From contig CM042692.1 in NCBI GenBank assembly GCA_023614405.1, positions 122,567,503 to 122,631,502 of the forward strand: a stretch of DNA of 64,000 bases. Reading direction: 5' to 3'. The notes under the pieces were generated by a model, which searched no databases, was not told where the DNA came from, and saw nothing but the letters and a program-made list of their open reading frames with translations. Position numbers and translations under genes: made by a program. Shown one piece after another: positions 10,481 through 22,266 of the stretch (positions are counted from its first letter, which is position 1; each line of letters begins with the position of its first letter). The DNA is from Avena insularis. Its lineage: Eukaryota > Streptophyta > Magnoliopsida > Poales > Poaceae.

Positions 10481-11329
10481 GCATCTTCAAAATTATAATG
10501 CCCATCTTAATGGCTTTAAAGAAAGAGCTTTTTGCGAGACAACCCAATTTGTTTTTGCTTTTAGTTTGTTTTTTGTTTCTTTGAGTCTTGGAAGTTATTA
10601 CTTCGGTACTAACTGCTCCTTATCCGTTTTGTTTGGTTTTTGTGTCAAGATCAACCTCTAATGAGAGAGAAGTAATATTTGGGGAAGTTGTTGTCCCGAA
10701 ACAGATTCTTTATGCTTCACCTTAAAAATTCATGAGAGATCTCTGTATGTCGGATTGAGCTGTAATGTTTTGTGCTTCTGCCCTAGGATGTTATTTAACT
10801 TTCGTTATTCTGCACTTTTTGATTTGAGCAACAGAAGATTTCTGAAAAAATTGATCTTTACCTGCTGGTCTGTTTTGACAGATTTAGCCACTCTTGCATT
10901 TGCTTCTTTATTCGATTTCCTTTTTGAATTATTTTTGGGTTTTCAGAAGGAGTTGCTACAGCAGCTTATGTTTTGATGGTTTTCAGTTAAAGTTGAACTC
11001 AAAAGGTTTTATCACTTCACTTATACTAATGTTGCTAATGAGAACTGTGTGAAGTTTTTTGTGAGAGAAATTTCCAGGAAGTGGAGATAATGGTGTAATA
11101 AGGAAGAGAAGAGTTTTATGACTCGAGTAATAACTGTATGAAGATGAAGATATTGATGTTATTCAAGTGGTGACTCCGAAAGAATCTACTAGATACCAAA
11201 TTCAGAGACCTACAGAGTCCGTTTTCAAATAGGTAACAGTTCTGGTAAGAAAAGTTCCACGAAAATACTATCCAACTATATTTTTGTAGTTTTCAGTCAA
11301 TAAGGAAAGCTACGAAGCAAAAAAAAAGG
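10481..11329 (+). other. Non-coding body of E shared with A-D
   Basis: No gene. The segment at 10501-10549 is the cassette boundary (equivalent to GGGTTATCTCCCAACAAG read on the other strand in A-D). The following DNA matches A-D in reverse, for example CCTGCTGGTCTGTTTTGAC at 10861-10879. Similarity fades after about 11080. Confidence 0.6.
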
Positions 11330-11339
11330 GACGGAAACA

Positions 11340-11578
11340 GAGCCAGGGTGGCTCACACCACCCTGTGGCGCGGGCCCTCCCCTGGCCGCGCCACCAGGCG
11401 GTGAGTCCACCACGGACTGCGCCTCCGACTCGTTTTCTCTCAGTACCTTCCTTTTGTTGTGAAATTTCGTAATATATAACCCCCCCGGATCTTCCGAGGT
11501 TTGTATATCGTGTTTTCGTCGTGTTTTCATTTCGATCCATTTCTGCCAGGACATACTCTTTGAAGGTTTAGAAGCACA
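11340..11578 (+). promoter_or_regulatory. Probable internal promoter and leader in element E
   Basis: A GC-rich block (about 11341-11398, including CACACCACCCTGTGGCGC) resembles the block upstream of the LTR TATA boxes. It is followed by AATATATAACC (11470-11480) as a TATA box and by about 100 bp of leader before the ATG at 11579. This is the arrangement of a class II promoter placed directly before an ORF. It is inferred from layout only; no transcript data are available. Confidence 0.45.
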
Positions 11579-12108
11579 ATGTTGTCCGCCAAGGATAAAG
11601 GGAAGGAGCCTATGGAGGAAGACCTCCAAGACCCCGGGAAGGAGAAGGAGATCAAAAGTGAAGATGAAGAGGAGCAAGGCAAACATCCACTCACCAGCAC
11701 TACCATTGCAAGCATTGGAGTGGTGACGGAACCTGCCAGGGTTAGAAGGACTGCACGGATGCAGACTGGGGAAAAGCTCCTCGTCACAGTTTGGCTCCAT
11801 GGTCACTTCCTCCACACACCAAGAATCCTTTCCATACCCTTATCCATGAGCATCAATACCAGAATATGCCCAAAGGGAAATTACCCTCCAATTGGGATTT
11901 GCCTCGTTCTAGCCATGCAAGAAAAGAAGACTTCAAGGAGGAAGAGTGGGGAAAGAATAGCAAGAGCTGGAATTCTCAACACGACATGATCATGAGCCGC
12001 ATTGAGCAAAACTCACAGCTGATTCGTAATCTCACTTTCGAGATTGAGGACTTGGGGAAATTGGTCAAGAAGCTCATCGAGAGGATACCACCGCCACCAA
12101 AGGAGTAA
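11579..12108 (+). pseudogene. Second ORF of element E, frameshifted, unknown function
   Basis: The frame opens at 11579 with MLSAKDKGKEPMEED, runs through a highly charged Lys/Glu/Asp-rich N-terminus and a stretch RVRRTARMQTGEKL, then shifts near 11785-11790 and continues as NMPKGKLPSNWDLPRSS to the stop at 12108. The full product would be about 176 residues. The last 35 residues (MIMSRIEQNSQLIRNL onward) have heptad spacing and look like a short coiled coil. There is no enzyme motif. It is absent from A-D at the matching position. It might be a captured host exon or an accessory protein of the family; I cannot tell which. Confidence 0.5.
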
Positions 12109-14010
12109 TTTGTGATCGGGTTTGGCATCCCCTTGGTTTGTTCCAAGCTTGGGGGAGTGTTGCGGTATCACATCACTATATTCTATCTTTTTACCTTTTT
12201 AGTAGAGTCATATCATGAATAGAGGAGTTATTATGTAGGATGGTTTGCATTATGGAAGTGTCCCCTCTCTCGTTAGATATGTATCCCTTGGTGTGAGTTT
12301 TCCGTTATGGAATATTAATGAGAAGTTCTATCATTTACTCTTTTGCATAGCTTATATTAGTTTTCAATTCGTGGTTATATGATTGATCTTGTTGTTAGTA
12401 TTGGTATCACTCTGGGATCATTGAGTTAATTTAGTTGGTTTTCGCAAACCTGGCTTGGTCAGTAACACACTATTTTTGAGAGTTGAATGAAAAAGATAAA
12501 AAGTACTCTAAAGAAATATAACTTCATCATCTTTCTTTCTTGATTTGCTAATAAGTCTAGTATTCTCTAGTTAAGATCTTTTGTGCTTCCAAGGAAGATT
12601 GCATGTTTGTCTTTATCACTTGTATGTTTGTTTGTTTCCTTCAACTCTTATACTTGCTACCCAGCCTTGCTAGCCAAAAACCTATACTGAGAGGGTATTC
12701 TTCTCGTGCATCCACCTCCTTTAAACCAAAAACCTTTGCCATTTGTGTCCACCATACCTACCTAGTAGCATTATTGCTATTCCAAGTAAATTCTTGTTTT
12801 ATCTACCTCCCAAATTAAACTTGTTAGGTGAAAATTAGTGATTAAAGCTCTCACGAACTTGATGGCACACTTTACTTTCTTGCATTTTAATAAACTTGAA
12901 CCATTGGGTCCTTCTTTGTTGTGTATAAGCTTGCGCTTTATGAGTTGAAGTTAGCAGAACCATGCATCATGGGGACCGCTTTCAACACTTCATTGGTACT
13001 TGTACCTAGTTGATATCATGTTCTTTTGCTTATGGATCCCGGCAGTGTGAAATAAAAGTGGAACTTGTAAGATCATGGAGTTTATATGTGTGTTAGAGAA
13101 ACGCCTGGGCCGCTAGCCTAAGCCATGCCTAATCATGGTGGAAACTTGCAGCATAACTAGAGTGAGCATTCTATGAAGCATCCTCAATAAAAACCTATGC
13201 AAATAGCAAATAAAAAGATCGCTGAGATGCTCCATGCCTTGCCTTGTCATTTTGATTATGGGATAGCTCCTGTGTCATGTGCAAGGGGTACCCCATTGGC
13301 AGTTCTCAATGATACGCATGTATTTACAATGACAAGAGCTTGCTCATGACTGAAGTTGAGTAGCATGAGGATCGGTACTCATAAGTAAGGGGCATGAGAT
13401 TTCAACTTATAACTTGTCAAGCATATCCTCTTAGTTGTGTCACTTTTACCTTAACCACCAAAAGATGCCTATGATAGGGGCAATGAGAGCTGAAAGCTAG
13501 TAAGTATCATAATTTTTGGGAGCTCTTTATGAGACTTGCAATCCCTGCTTCCCTCTTTGAACGGCCTTTCTTTTACTTTGTAGTTGAGTCAGTAAACCTA
13601 CTCCCTTCTATCTCAGCAAGTATTTTGAGTTGTTGTGTTTCATTCATATGATGATTTATTCAATCATGTTTCTTATGTTCCTTGTTTTGCACATAGCTCT
13701 TATCTTGATGTTTACTACTTTGAAAGCTATCATTGAAAACCAGCTATTTGTGAACTCCAGCTAATTATCAACTATTCTTCGACCAAGAGCTAAGTTTGCC
13801 ATTACCAATTATGATTCACTTTATGTATCTTTATTGTGTTTCCTTTACTTATTACAAGTTGAGTTATATAATAGTGAGTTGTCTTCTTTTATGATCTATG
13901 TATTTGATGAATGTGATGCTTCTTGTCCGTATTATTTTATCGACTCTTCACTCCATAAACCTGAGGCCATGTTTATTGATCTCCGTTTCGCTTGGGGACA
14001 AGCGAAGTCT
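12109..14010 (+). other. Conserved 3' non-coding body of element E
   Basis: No gene. From about 12603 onward it is the reverse complement of blocks in A-D, for example 13040-13370 (E) against 20250-20640 (A). It ends in a stem-like sequence CGCTTGGGGACAAGCG (13989-14004) before the PPT. Confidence 0.65.
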
Positions 14011-14025
14011 AAGCTTGGGGGGAGT
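14011..14025 (+). other. Polypurine tract of element E
   Basis: AAGCTTGGGGGGAGT lies directly before the 3' LTR start at 14026. It would prime plus-strand DNA synthesis. Confidence 0.8.
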
Positions 14026-15533
14026 TGATACGTCCATTTTGCATCACTATTCTATGTCTTAATTCACTATTATTCATTGATATATTTCATATTGAGAGGT
14101 GATACTTATGTTATTTCATCTATTTTTGCATGGTTGATGACTTTTGGAGCATGGACTGCTGCAGTCAGGATTCTGATGGAAAAGGTGTTGTTTGGAGGCA
14201 AAATTCGCGAAGATCAGAAAATCCAGGAAAATATACGGAAAATCCTATTTTTCTAGAAGACTAAGGATGCCAGAAGACGGAGTGGAGGTGGGCCACAGGG
14301 GGCCCACACCACCCCCTGGCGTGGGCAGCCCGAGGCCGCGCCTGGAGGTGGTGTGGCCACCCTGGCCCACTCCAGCCTCTCTCCTCTGGTGTATATCAAC
14401 CTCCCGAAACCCTAAGACTCGGAGAGAGACCACAGAAAGATTATGCCGCCTCTGCGGGGCAGAAAACACCAAGAGACAAAGATCTCTCTGGCAGACAGAT
14501 TTCTGCCGGGGGAATTCCTTCCCGGAGAGGGGAGATCGTCTCCATCAACACCACCATCAAGCTGGACTTCATCGGGATCATCATCACCACCATCATCACC
14601 ATTAGCACCCTCATCACCATCTCCATATTGTTGTAAAAATTGAGTTGAATCTTGCATTAGTTCATAGGGGAAACTTTCTCGGTGTTGATTACTCTTTGTA
14701 GTTGATTCTATTGAGTGAACCATTGAATTATTGTTTATGTTCCGATTGTTATACATCATTATTCCATCTCTGATCATGATCCATATGATGTCTTGTGAGT
14801 AGTTCGTTTTGTTCTTGAGGACATGGTAGAAGTCATGTTGTTAGTAGTGGAGTTGTGTTGAGAGAGATTCAATAGATTGTTATTTAAGTTGTGGTGTACT
14901 TCTTCTAGTGGTGTCATGTGAACGTCGACTACATGACACTTCACCTATATGGGCCTAGGGGAATGCATTGTGTATTTGGCTACTAATTGTAGGGGTTGCC
15001 GGAGTGACAGAAACCTGAACCCCCGTTAGGAAACCATTGCACAAGGGACATAAGGGTCTTAGAGTTTAAAGCCGTGGTTAGGTTTCTACCTTAATTACTT
15101 TCTTGTACTTACGGATGTTTGCAAGGGGTATAATCACAAGTATGTATTAGTCTTGGATGGGGCGGTACATTAGCACAGGTTCACCCACACAACACTTAGC
15201 AAGCTAAAGAAGATTAATCAACTATATGAAGCAAAAGCACTTGACAGTCTTCCCATGTGTCCTCGAGAACATTTGGTCATCTTAAGTAATACAACCGGCT
15301 TGTCCTTTGTTGCATAAAGGGTTGGGCCACTTGCTGCATTTATTCCTACTGTCTTTTATTTACTCGTACTTTGTTTACTTGCTTTATCGAAAACCCCTAA
15401 AAATCCATTTGCTAAGTATTTGCAGAGAATTCCTGATCCATTCCACTAGCCAGCACCTTCTGCTCCTCGTTGGGTTTGACACTCTTACTTATCGAAAATA
15501 CTGCGGTACACGCCCTATACTTGTGGGTCATCA
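14026..15533 (+). repeat. 3' LTR of element E
   Basis: 1508 bp, the same start and end as the 5' LTR, followed by the target-site duplication GTGTA. The pair can be aligned to date the insertion. Confidence 0.92.
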
Positions 15534-15538
15534 GTGTA

Positions 15539-17162
15539 CCAACTCAATGGGACTCCAACTGTAGACTGTTGTAGCAAGTGTCTTTTCCTCACAAGGGTGA
15601 CTCGTGGGTTTATATCGAACTCTCAGGGAATTATGCGAATTTCTAATTTTGTCCTCTTCTAGGAACCTGCAAAACAAAGTTTTTTCCTTCTGTCCCTAAC
15701 TACACTATGTGGTTGTCAAGCACAAGGTTCCGTATTAGTAAAACTTAAACAAACAGTAAAGTAAACTATAACTAGAACAAGAAGATAAAAAGTAAAGTAA
15801 AGTTTTTCGGGGGTTTTGTTTAGTCTTGCATAAAGTAAAAGTATTTTTGTATTTTCGAATTTAATTCTTGTAGAAAATTTAAAAGATAGTAAAAGAAAGT
15901 AAAAGTGGTTTCTTATGATAAAAAGTGTTCCGGGGTTCATGGGTTCACTTTTTTACTCTCTCATAAAGTGTAGTGGATATAAAACTGCTCACAGATGATA
16001 TAATATTACTTAGAACTTCATTATGTGTTTGACTAGTATTCCTATGGGAATCACGTCCTAATATAAAAATGATGCAACAAATCTCACTTATACTCCTCTA
16101 GAAAGGGAAAAATCCATGCAATATAGAATTAAGAATAAACATAGTGTAGCCTTAGGTACTTTGACATGATATTTGAATAACAAATATAATACCTTGAGAA
16201 AACAAGATCATATTTTCTATCACAAAATGAACATAACGCATGCATTCACTTTATCCCTAGTGAGGTAACAAAAGGAAGGTAAAAACCATAGTGGGTCTCA
16301 AATTTTCTGTCGCTATCCAATCACCACCACCATGTTACTCCATCTAATACACACGCTCCCCCACACATGTTCTTGCATACAACTATGATCAAAACAAATA
16401 CTTAATAATGGGATACATAATATGCATCTACCAATACATCTTACACATGATAGAATTCCAATCTCAAATATCATCTCGTAAAACAAAGATCCACCATATA
16501 GGAATTACATAGATGACCATAATTATGTTAGGCAGCTCATATGGTTCTAAACAACAATAACATGAGAGAGAGATCAAGCTACTGCCACAAACCCATAGTC
16601 CATAGGTGGACTACTCCCTCTTCATCATGGATACGGTGTTGATGATGTTGGAGAGGGTGGAGATCTAACGAGAGGTGATTCCAGTAGTGTTTCCCCCTCG
16701 AATCTTTGTTCGTTCTAGATCTGTTTGGTGGTTTCTCTGTTGGTCTCCACCTCCTACCTGAGATCGCGATGGAGAACCTTTGTGTAGGCGCTTTTAGGTC
16801 AAGACTTTGACATAGGGCACAAGATGGATGATTGGCGATTCTCCAAGAGGGAAATAGGGTTGGTGGCGTGAGCCCCTTCCTAGGTCATGCCACCTAGGCT
16901 CTTTTGGGCCTTAGGCCTCCTCTGGTGAGGTTCTAGAGCTCCAGAAGGTTATCATGATGAAAAAAATCCTCGAAAAATCCTATGTCATTTGACTTTGTTT
17001 AGATCCCTGAAAGTTAAAAATACGCAAAACAAGGTTTTCCTACCTATAGAGTTATAAGCCAAATAAAGGGGATCATTTGTATATAACAATGTATATAATG
17101 CAAATATGATGGAATGTGTGACAATAAATGACAAAGTTCATGTATGAATTTTGCATTCATCA
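15539..17162 (-). repeat. LTR of element F, main part
   Basis: Continues the LTR begun at 7391 after the insertion of E, and ends TTGCATTCATCA, so the intact LTR was 1647 bp with TG...CA ends. In sense it starts TGATGAATGCAAAATTC. The GC-rich block (about 16858-16905) is present, but the TATA box is eroded (about 16783-16790). The internal regions contain no gene. The LTR abuts LINE sequence at 17163. Confidence 0.65.
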
Positions 17163-17934
17163 CCACTCTTCCTCCTCTTATGTTCTTCATCACCCAGGCA
17201 CACTAGGAATCACCCCGAACCTTTTGTCTGCATCATCAGATACATAAAAGCCTAATTGACTGTGCCATATGCTTTTCAAACTCAATTTTTAAAAAGCACT
17301 TGACATCTTATGATGGATTTCATGTATAGTATCATGTAGAATAACAATCCCATCCATGATATATTTGTATCCGATGAAGGTGGTCCGAGTATTAGAAATA
17401 ATTTTGAGGATTAGTTCTGCAATTTACTAGCAAATAACTTTGTCGGTATTGTGTAACTGACATTAAGCACACAATGGGAATGAACTTCCGAATGACATCA
17501 ACATCATGAACCTTTTGGATGAGATAAACCACTCCATTAGTCTCTCAATATCCAATTACCTTGTTGGAAAGCATCCAACATCTCCTTCAAATCATCTTTA
17601 ATTACATCCCATAATTCCTTATAAAACTTTGTTAGCAGTCCATCTGGCATAGCAACTTTGTTATGGTTTATATCAAACACCACCCGTTTAATTTCCTCCA
17701 TTGAAAATGATGTGGTAAGCCAAATTTGTCCTCTTCAGTCAACTCATTACATCGAATGTCATCTATTCTCAGGTCACTCATTACACACTTCTCTAACAAC
17801 TATTTGTAGAAAGATGTAGCATGCTTATTGAGACTTTCATTTCTAATCACCTCTTCCACATTATATTATAACGCATAAATATTATTATTTATTCTTTCCT
17901 TCCACTTTCTTTCATATGAAAATATTTAGTGTTG
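17163..17934 (-). pseudogene. LINE reverse-transcriptase fragment (3' piece of a split LINE)
   Basis: Minus-strand translation, with several frameshifts and stops, gives the N-terminal part of a plant LINE (L1-type) reverse transcriptase: SLNKHATSFYK, then a stretch INHNKVAMPDGLLTKFYKEL that matches the NKAPGPDG motif, then QKVHD and SYTIPTKLFASKL from the next RT blocks. The catalytic YxDD block and everything after it are not present; the copy ends at the edge of the F LTR. It continues to the right of element A at 25115, where the endonuclease half is found. Confidence 0.75.
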
Positions 17935-17939
17935 TCATG

Positions 17940-19567
17940 TGATGGCTCAATGCACCGCGCCCAGAAAAATGCTTGATGGCGGTGTTGATGTAGAGCTCGT
18001 TGGGAACACCAAGAGGAAGGTATGATGAGCACAGCAGCAAGTTTCCCTCAGTTATGAAACCAAGGTTTAATCGAACTAGTAGGAGCAAGGAAACACCCCA
18101 AAGGTGTTACTAGTTGAGCTTTGGCAGGGCGCACTACTGGTGCTAGTAGCAACATGGAAACCTGCACAACACAACCACAGAACTTTGTCCCCAACTTGCG
18201 ATGAGGTTGTCAATCTCACCGTCTTTTGCGAAAACAAAGGATTAAACGTATCGAATGGAAAGAAGTAATAGTTTGCAGAAAGTAAACACAAAGAAGTAAA
18301 CAGTTGTAGATTGTATGTAAAGAAAAGGACCGGGATCCATAGTTCACTAGAGGTGGCTCTCCTTAAGATAGATAACATGCTGGGTGAACAAATTACAGCG
18401 GGCCAATTGACAAACACCGAGAAAGCAATACATGCATATAATAATCATCTTGACTCCTTTGAGACTTGATTGGGCATTACAACATTATACATAGACCGTC
18501 ATCCAACTGCATCTATGACTAATAATCCACCTTCAGGTTATCATCCGAACCCCCTCCAGTATTAAGTTGCAAGCAACAGACTATTGCTTTACGAACTACG
18601 TGTAAAGTAAACAATACGATTGTTCTATGAACAAAGGATTGTTGTTTTATCCCTAGTAGCAACAGCACATCTAGTACCTTAGAGATTTCGGTCACTTCCC
18701 CAGATTACCAGAGGCATGAACCCACTATCGAGCATAAATACAAACTCTTGGAGTTGCTAGCATCTACTCGGCCAAGATAGATACTAATAACGGAAAGCAT
18801 GCAAGATCACAAATAACAAAGACATGATAGAATCAATAATCAATCTGAAATAGCATCTCAATATCCATCGGATCCCCGCAAACACAACATGCAGAATTAC
18901 AAATAGATGATCTTGATCATGAACGGAGCTCACAAGATCTAAACATGAAAGCACAAAGGAGGAGAATCAGCCATCTAGCTACTACATGGATCCGTAGTCC
19001 AAGGATGAACTACTCACGCATCACACCAGAGGCTTGCATGGTGATGAAGAAGGCCTCCAGGGTGAATTCCCCTCTCCGGTAGGGTGCCAGGAAGAGCTTC
19101 AGATCCGTCCCAATCTAGGGATGGAGATGACGGCGGCTATAGACTCTTTCGTGGATTTTTGATCGGGTGCTTAGGGTTTTCGTCTTGAGGGCAATATATA
19201 GGCGGAAGGAGAGGCCGAGGGGGTGCCGGGAGCAGCCACACCACCCCCTGGCGTGGGCCAGGCCTGGCCGCGCAGCCAGGTGGTGTGGTGGCCCCCTGGC
19301 CTCTCTCCGTCTCGTATTCTGGCACTTGGTGACATCCGGAAAAATAGGGACTTTGGCTTTTGTCCTGTCCAATTCCGAGAATATTCATTATCTGACTTTC
19401 CTGGAACCAAAAACAGCAGAAAATAGGCAGCTGGCACTATGGCTCTTGTTGATAGGTTAGTCCAAGAAATCATAAGAAAAGTACTACTAAGTTGGAACAA
19501 AACACAAGAAAGTGGATAAAACCAAGCATGGAACATCAAAAATTATAGATACATTTGCAATGTATCA
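17940..19567 (-). repeat. 3' LTR of element A
   Basis: 1628 bp, + strand TGATGGCTCAATGC to GCAATGTATCA. The partner is at 23503-25109, 21 bp shorter because of small indels (for example around 24131-24150). The GC-rich palindromic block is at about 19232-19292 and the TATA box at 19192-19201. Confidence 0.92.
19192..19201 (-). promoter_or_regulatory. TATA box of the A 3' LTR
   Basis: CAATATATAG on the + strand, about 35 bp downstream in sense of the GC-rich palindrome. The equivalent in the other LTR is at about 24737-24744. Confidence 0.45.
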
Positions 19568-19581
19568 GCATCCCCAATCTT
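19568..19581 (-). other. Polypurine tract of element A
   Basis: In sense AAGATTGGGGATGC, adjacent to the 3' LTR. Sister elements have AAGCTTGGGGATGT, so one base pair has changed. Confidence 0.7.
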
Positions 19582-22200
19582 AACAATTGCTCGTCCTTGA
19601 GTAGGTAAGTGATAAAAACAAAGAATAATTTTTGAGGTGACATGCACCATCAAAGACTTGATCAAGGTATTTGCAAAACATTCAAAGATGGGATCATAGT
19701 ACTTCAATCATAACATGAAATACAAAGTTCTAACAATAAGACAAAGAAACTATGATGCAACATGAAAAAGCACAAACAAAAGATTCATGAATAAAAATGC
19801 TTTGCAAGACGTTTGTTTGTTTCACATAAAGAAAACATAGCATAATAGTATTCAGCTTGTCCCTTAATAGAGTAGCAAATATAAATGCATAGGACACCTT
19901 CAAAGTTCATAAGAGTGAGTAAATACAATAGTTTAAAACAAGCAATATCAAAGTATGCATCAATCAACTAGTCTTGGGACAATGCACATAGAACTAAGAA
20001 TGGCCACTATGCTCTCAAAGTAGGTGCATAAAGATAGAAGGTGGAGACTCAATGTAATGGTGGAAGAAAGGCCTTTGTAAAAAGGAAGTAGGGATTCAAG
20101 TCTCATAAAGAGCTTCCAAAAATTATGGTACTTATAGCTTTCAGCTCTCATTGCCCCTATCATAAGCATCTTGAAGTGGTTAAGGTTAAATTGACACAAC
20201 TAAGAGGATATGCTTGACAAGTTATAAACCGAAATCTCATGCCCCTTACTTACGAAGACCGATCCTCATGCTACTCAACTTCAGTCATGAGTAAGCTCTT
20301 GGCATTGTAAGTACATGTGTATCATTAAGAACCGCCAACGGGGTACCCCTTGCACATGATACGGGAGCTTTCCCATAATCAAAATGACAAGGCAAGCAGA
20401 CAATGAGAATCTCAGCAATCTTTTTATTCGATATTTGCATAGGTTTTTATTGAGGATGCTTCATAGAGTGCTCATTATGGTGATGCTGCAAGTTTCCACC
20501 ATGATTAGGCATGGCTTAGGCTAGTGGCCCAGGCATTTCTCTAACACACATACAAACTCCATGATCTTACAAGTTCCACTTTTATTTCACACCGTCGGGA
20601 TCCGTAAGCAAAAGAGCATGATATCAACGGGGTACAAAGTACAAGTGCAATGTTGAAAGCGTTCCCCATGGTACATGGTTCTGCTAATTTCAACTTATAA
20701 AGCGCAAGCATATACGCAACAAAGAAGGACCCAGTGGTTCAAGTTTATTAAATGCAAAAAAGTAAAGTGTGCCATCAAGTTCGTGAGAGCTTTAATCACT
20801 AGTTTTCTCATAACAAGTTTAATTTGGAAGGTAAACAAAAGCATGAATATACTTGGAATAGCATAATCTAGTAGGTATGTATGGTGGACTCTTTGGAATA
20901 CCTTGGTTTAGGGAGTTTGATGCACGAGTGGCACTCATACTTTGTTGTGGAGGCTAGCAAAAGACTGGGAGCGACAAACTGAGAGAGCAATAATGGCCAT
21001 AATCATGCAGAGCGACAAAACATCATTGATCAAAGCATAAGGTGATACTACAAGTTGAAAACTAAAGGATCAGAAAGGCTATGGTGACTTGAGATAGTCA
21101 TAACATGGTGTGAGCATGCGCCAAGTCAACCCAAATAAAGCATCAAAGGAGAATACCATTATGTTGTGCTTTAATATCCTAAAACAACGCATGATTCATC
21201 CAAGGCACATTAAGCAATCTCAATTGTTTATAACAAGTCATGCTACAACAAAGAATACTAAGCATAAATCCAAAACAATATCAAGCATGGCATGACAAAG
21301 CATAGGCAACAGTCCAAAACAAGCTCTTTTTACCACATAAGCATGAACTTTCCTACTCTTTTCCAAACCAAACCAAACTATTTGCAAACCAATGTATGAA
21401 ATAGGGGGTCCAACCAATTTATTAAGCAAACTAAGCAAACGAAAACCAAAACGAAAACGAAAAAGAAGATGCTCCAAGAAAAACACAACTGTGCATGAAA
21501 CAATAAAAATGAAGCGTTTGGTAGAAACTCGGGATTTTTATTGATGAAGAAGGGGATGCCTTGGGCATCCCCAAGCTTCGACGCTTGTACTTCATGGATA
21601 TTTCTTGGGGTGACATACGTGGCATCCCCAAGCTTGAGCTTTAGTCCATTCTTCATCTCATTACTCATTCCTTCTATACACCTGAAATTTTTCCATCATA
21701 CAAAACTTCACACAATCTTTATTAGCAACATTAGTGCACTCAAGATAAATAAGTCTTAAGGTTCAGTTCTAACACCAAACAAACTTCCATTAGAACACTA
21801 GCTACTGTAGCACTTCCATCAAAAAGCTCAATTCCCCAAAAGAACTCAAAAAGGAACCAACAAGAAGCAAATGCAGAAAATGGCAGAAATCTGTCAAAAC
21901 AGACCAGCAGGTAAAGACGAATTTTTTCGAAGACCTTATGTTGCTCAAATCAAAACGTGTTGAACTAAAGAAAGTTAGATAACAACCTGGGGCAGAATCA
22001 CAAACAATTACAGCTCAATCCGACATACAGAGCTCTCTCATGAATTTTACGGTGAAGCACAAAAATCTGTTTCGGGACAGCAACTTTTCCAATCATTACT
22101 TCTCTCTCATTAGAGGTTACTCTTGGCACAAAAAGCAAATAAAAGGATAAGGAGAGGTTATTACAGAGGTAATAACTTCCAAGACTCAACTAAAACTCTT
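19582..22200 (-). other. Conserved non-coding body of element A
   Basis: No gene I can support. It is collinear with 46949-49652 (B), 53413-56104 (C) and 58655-61279 (D), and in part with E. A candidate small ORF (21378-21668, minus) overlaps the hairpin at 21552-21572 and recurs in B and D. The edge at 22201-22250 (GGGTTATCTCCCAACAAG) is the boundary against the variable coding cassette. Confidence 0.65.
21552..21572. repeat. Perfect 9-bp-arm hairpin in element A
   Basis: GGGGATGCC, a 3-nt loop, then GGCATCCCC. The identical hairpin is at 49003-49023 (B), 55461-55481 (C) and 60629-60649 (D). Confidence 0.85.
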
Positions 22201-22266
22201 GGGTTATCTCCCAACAAGTACTTTTCTTTAACGCCTTTAAGTTAGGCATAAGAAGCAAAGAAAGAA

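Larger units (their letters stand above)
7414..15533 (+). mobile_element. Complete non-autonomous Gypsy-type LTR retrotransposon E
   Basis: The element has two 1508-bp LTRs (7414-8921 and 14026-15533), a 5-bp target-site duplication GTGTA (7409-7413 and 15534-15538), a PBS at 8933-8950 and a PPT at 14011-14025. It carries a frameshifted gag (9036-10480) and a second frameshifted ORF (11579-12108), but no protease, reverse transcriptase, RNase H or integrase. It is therefore non-autonomous. The LTR (TGATACGTCCATTTTGC) differs from the LTRs of elements A-D, yet much of the body is homologous to theirs in the opposite orientation. It is inserted in the LTR of element F. Confidence 0.92.

Noticed and set aside
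14192..14777. ORFs in the 3' LTR of E
   Set aside because: Same explanation as for the 5' LTR; they are copies of LTR sequence with no conserved frame.
18076..18417. ORF recurring in every A/B/C/D-type LTR copy (also near 23704, 45522, 50643, 57212, 62335)
   Set aside because: Recurrence follows from LTR duplication. Length and frame vary among copies and the composition is not protein-like.
19167..19539. Overlapping GC-rich ORFs on both strands in LTRs
   Set aside because: They arise from the GC palindrome and appear on both strands at once, as expected for palindromic non-coding DNA.
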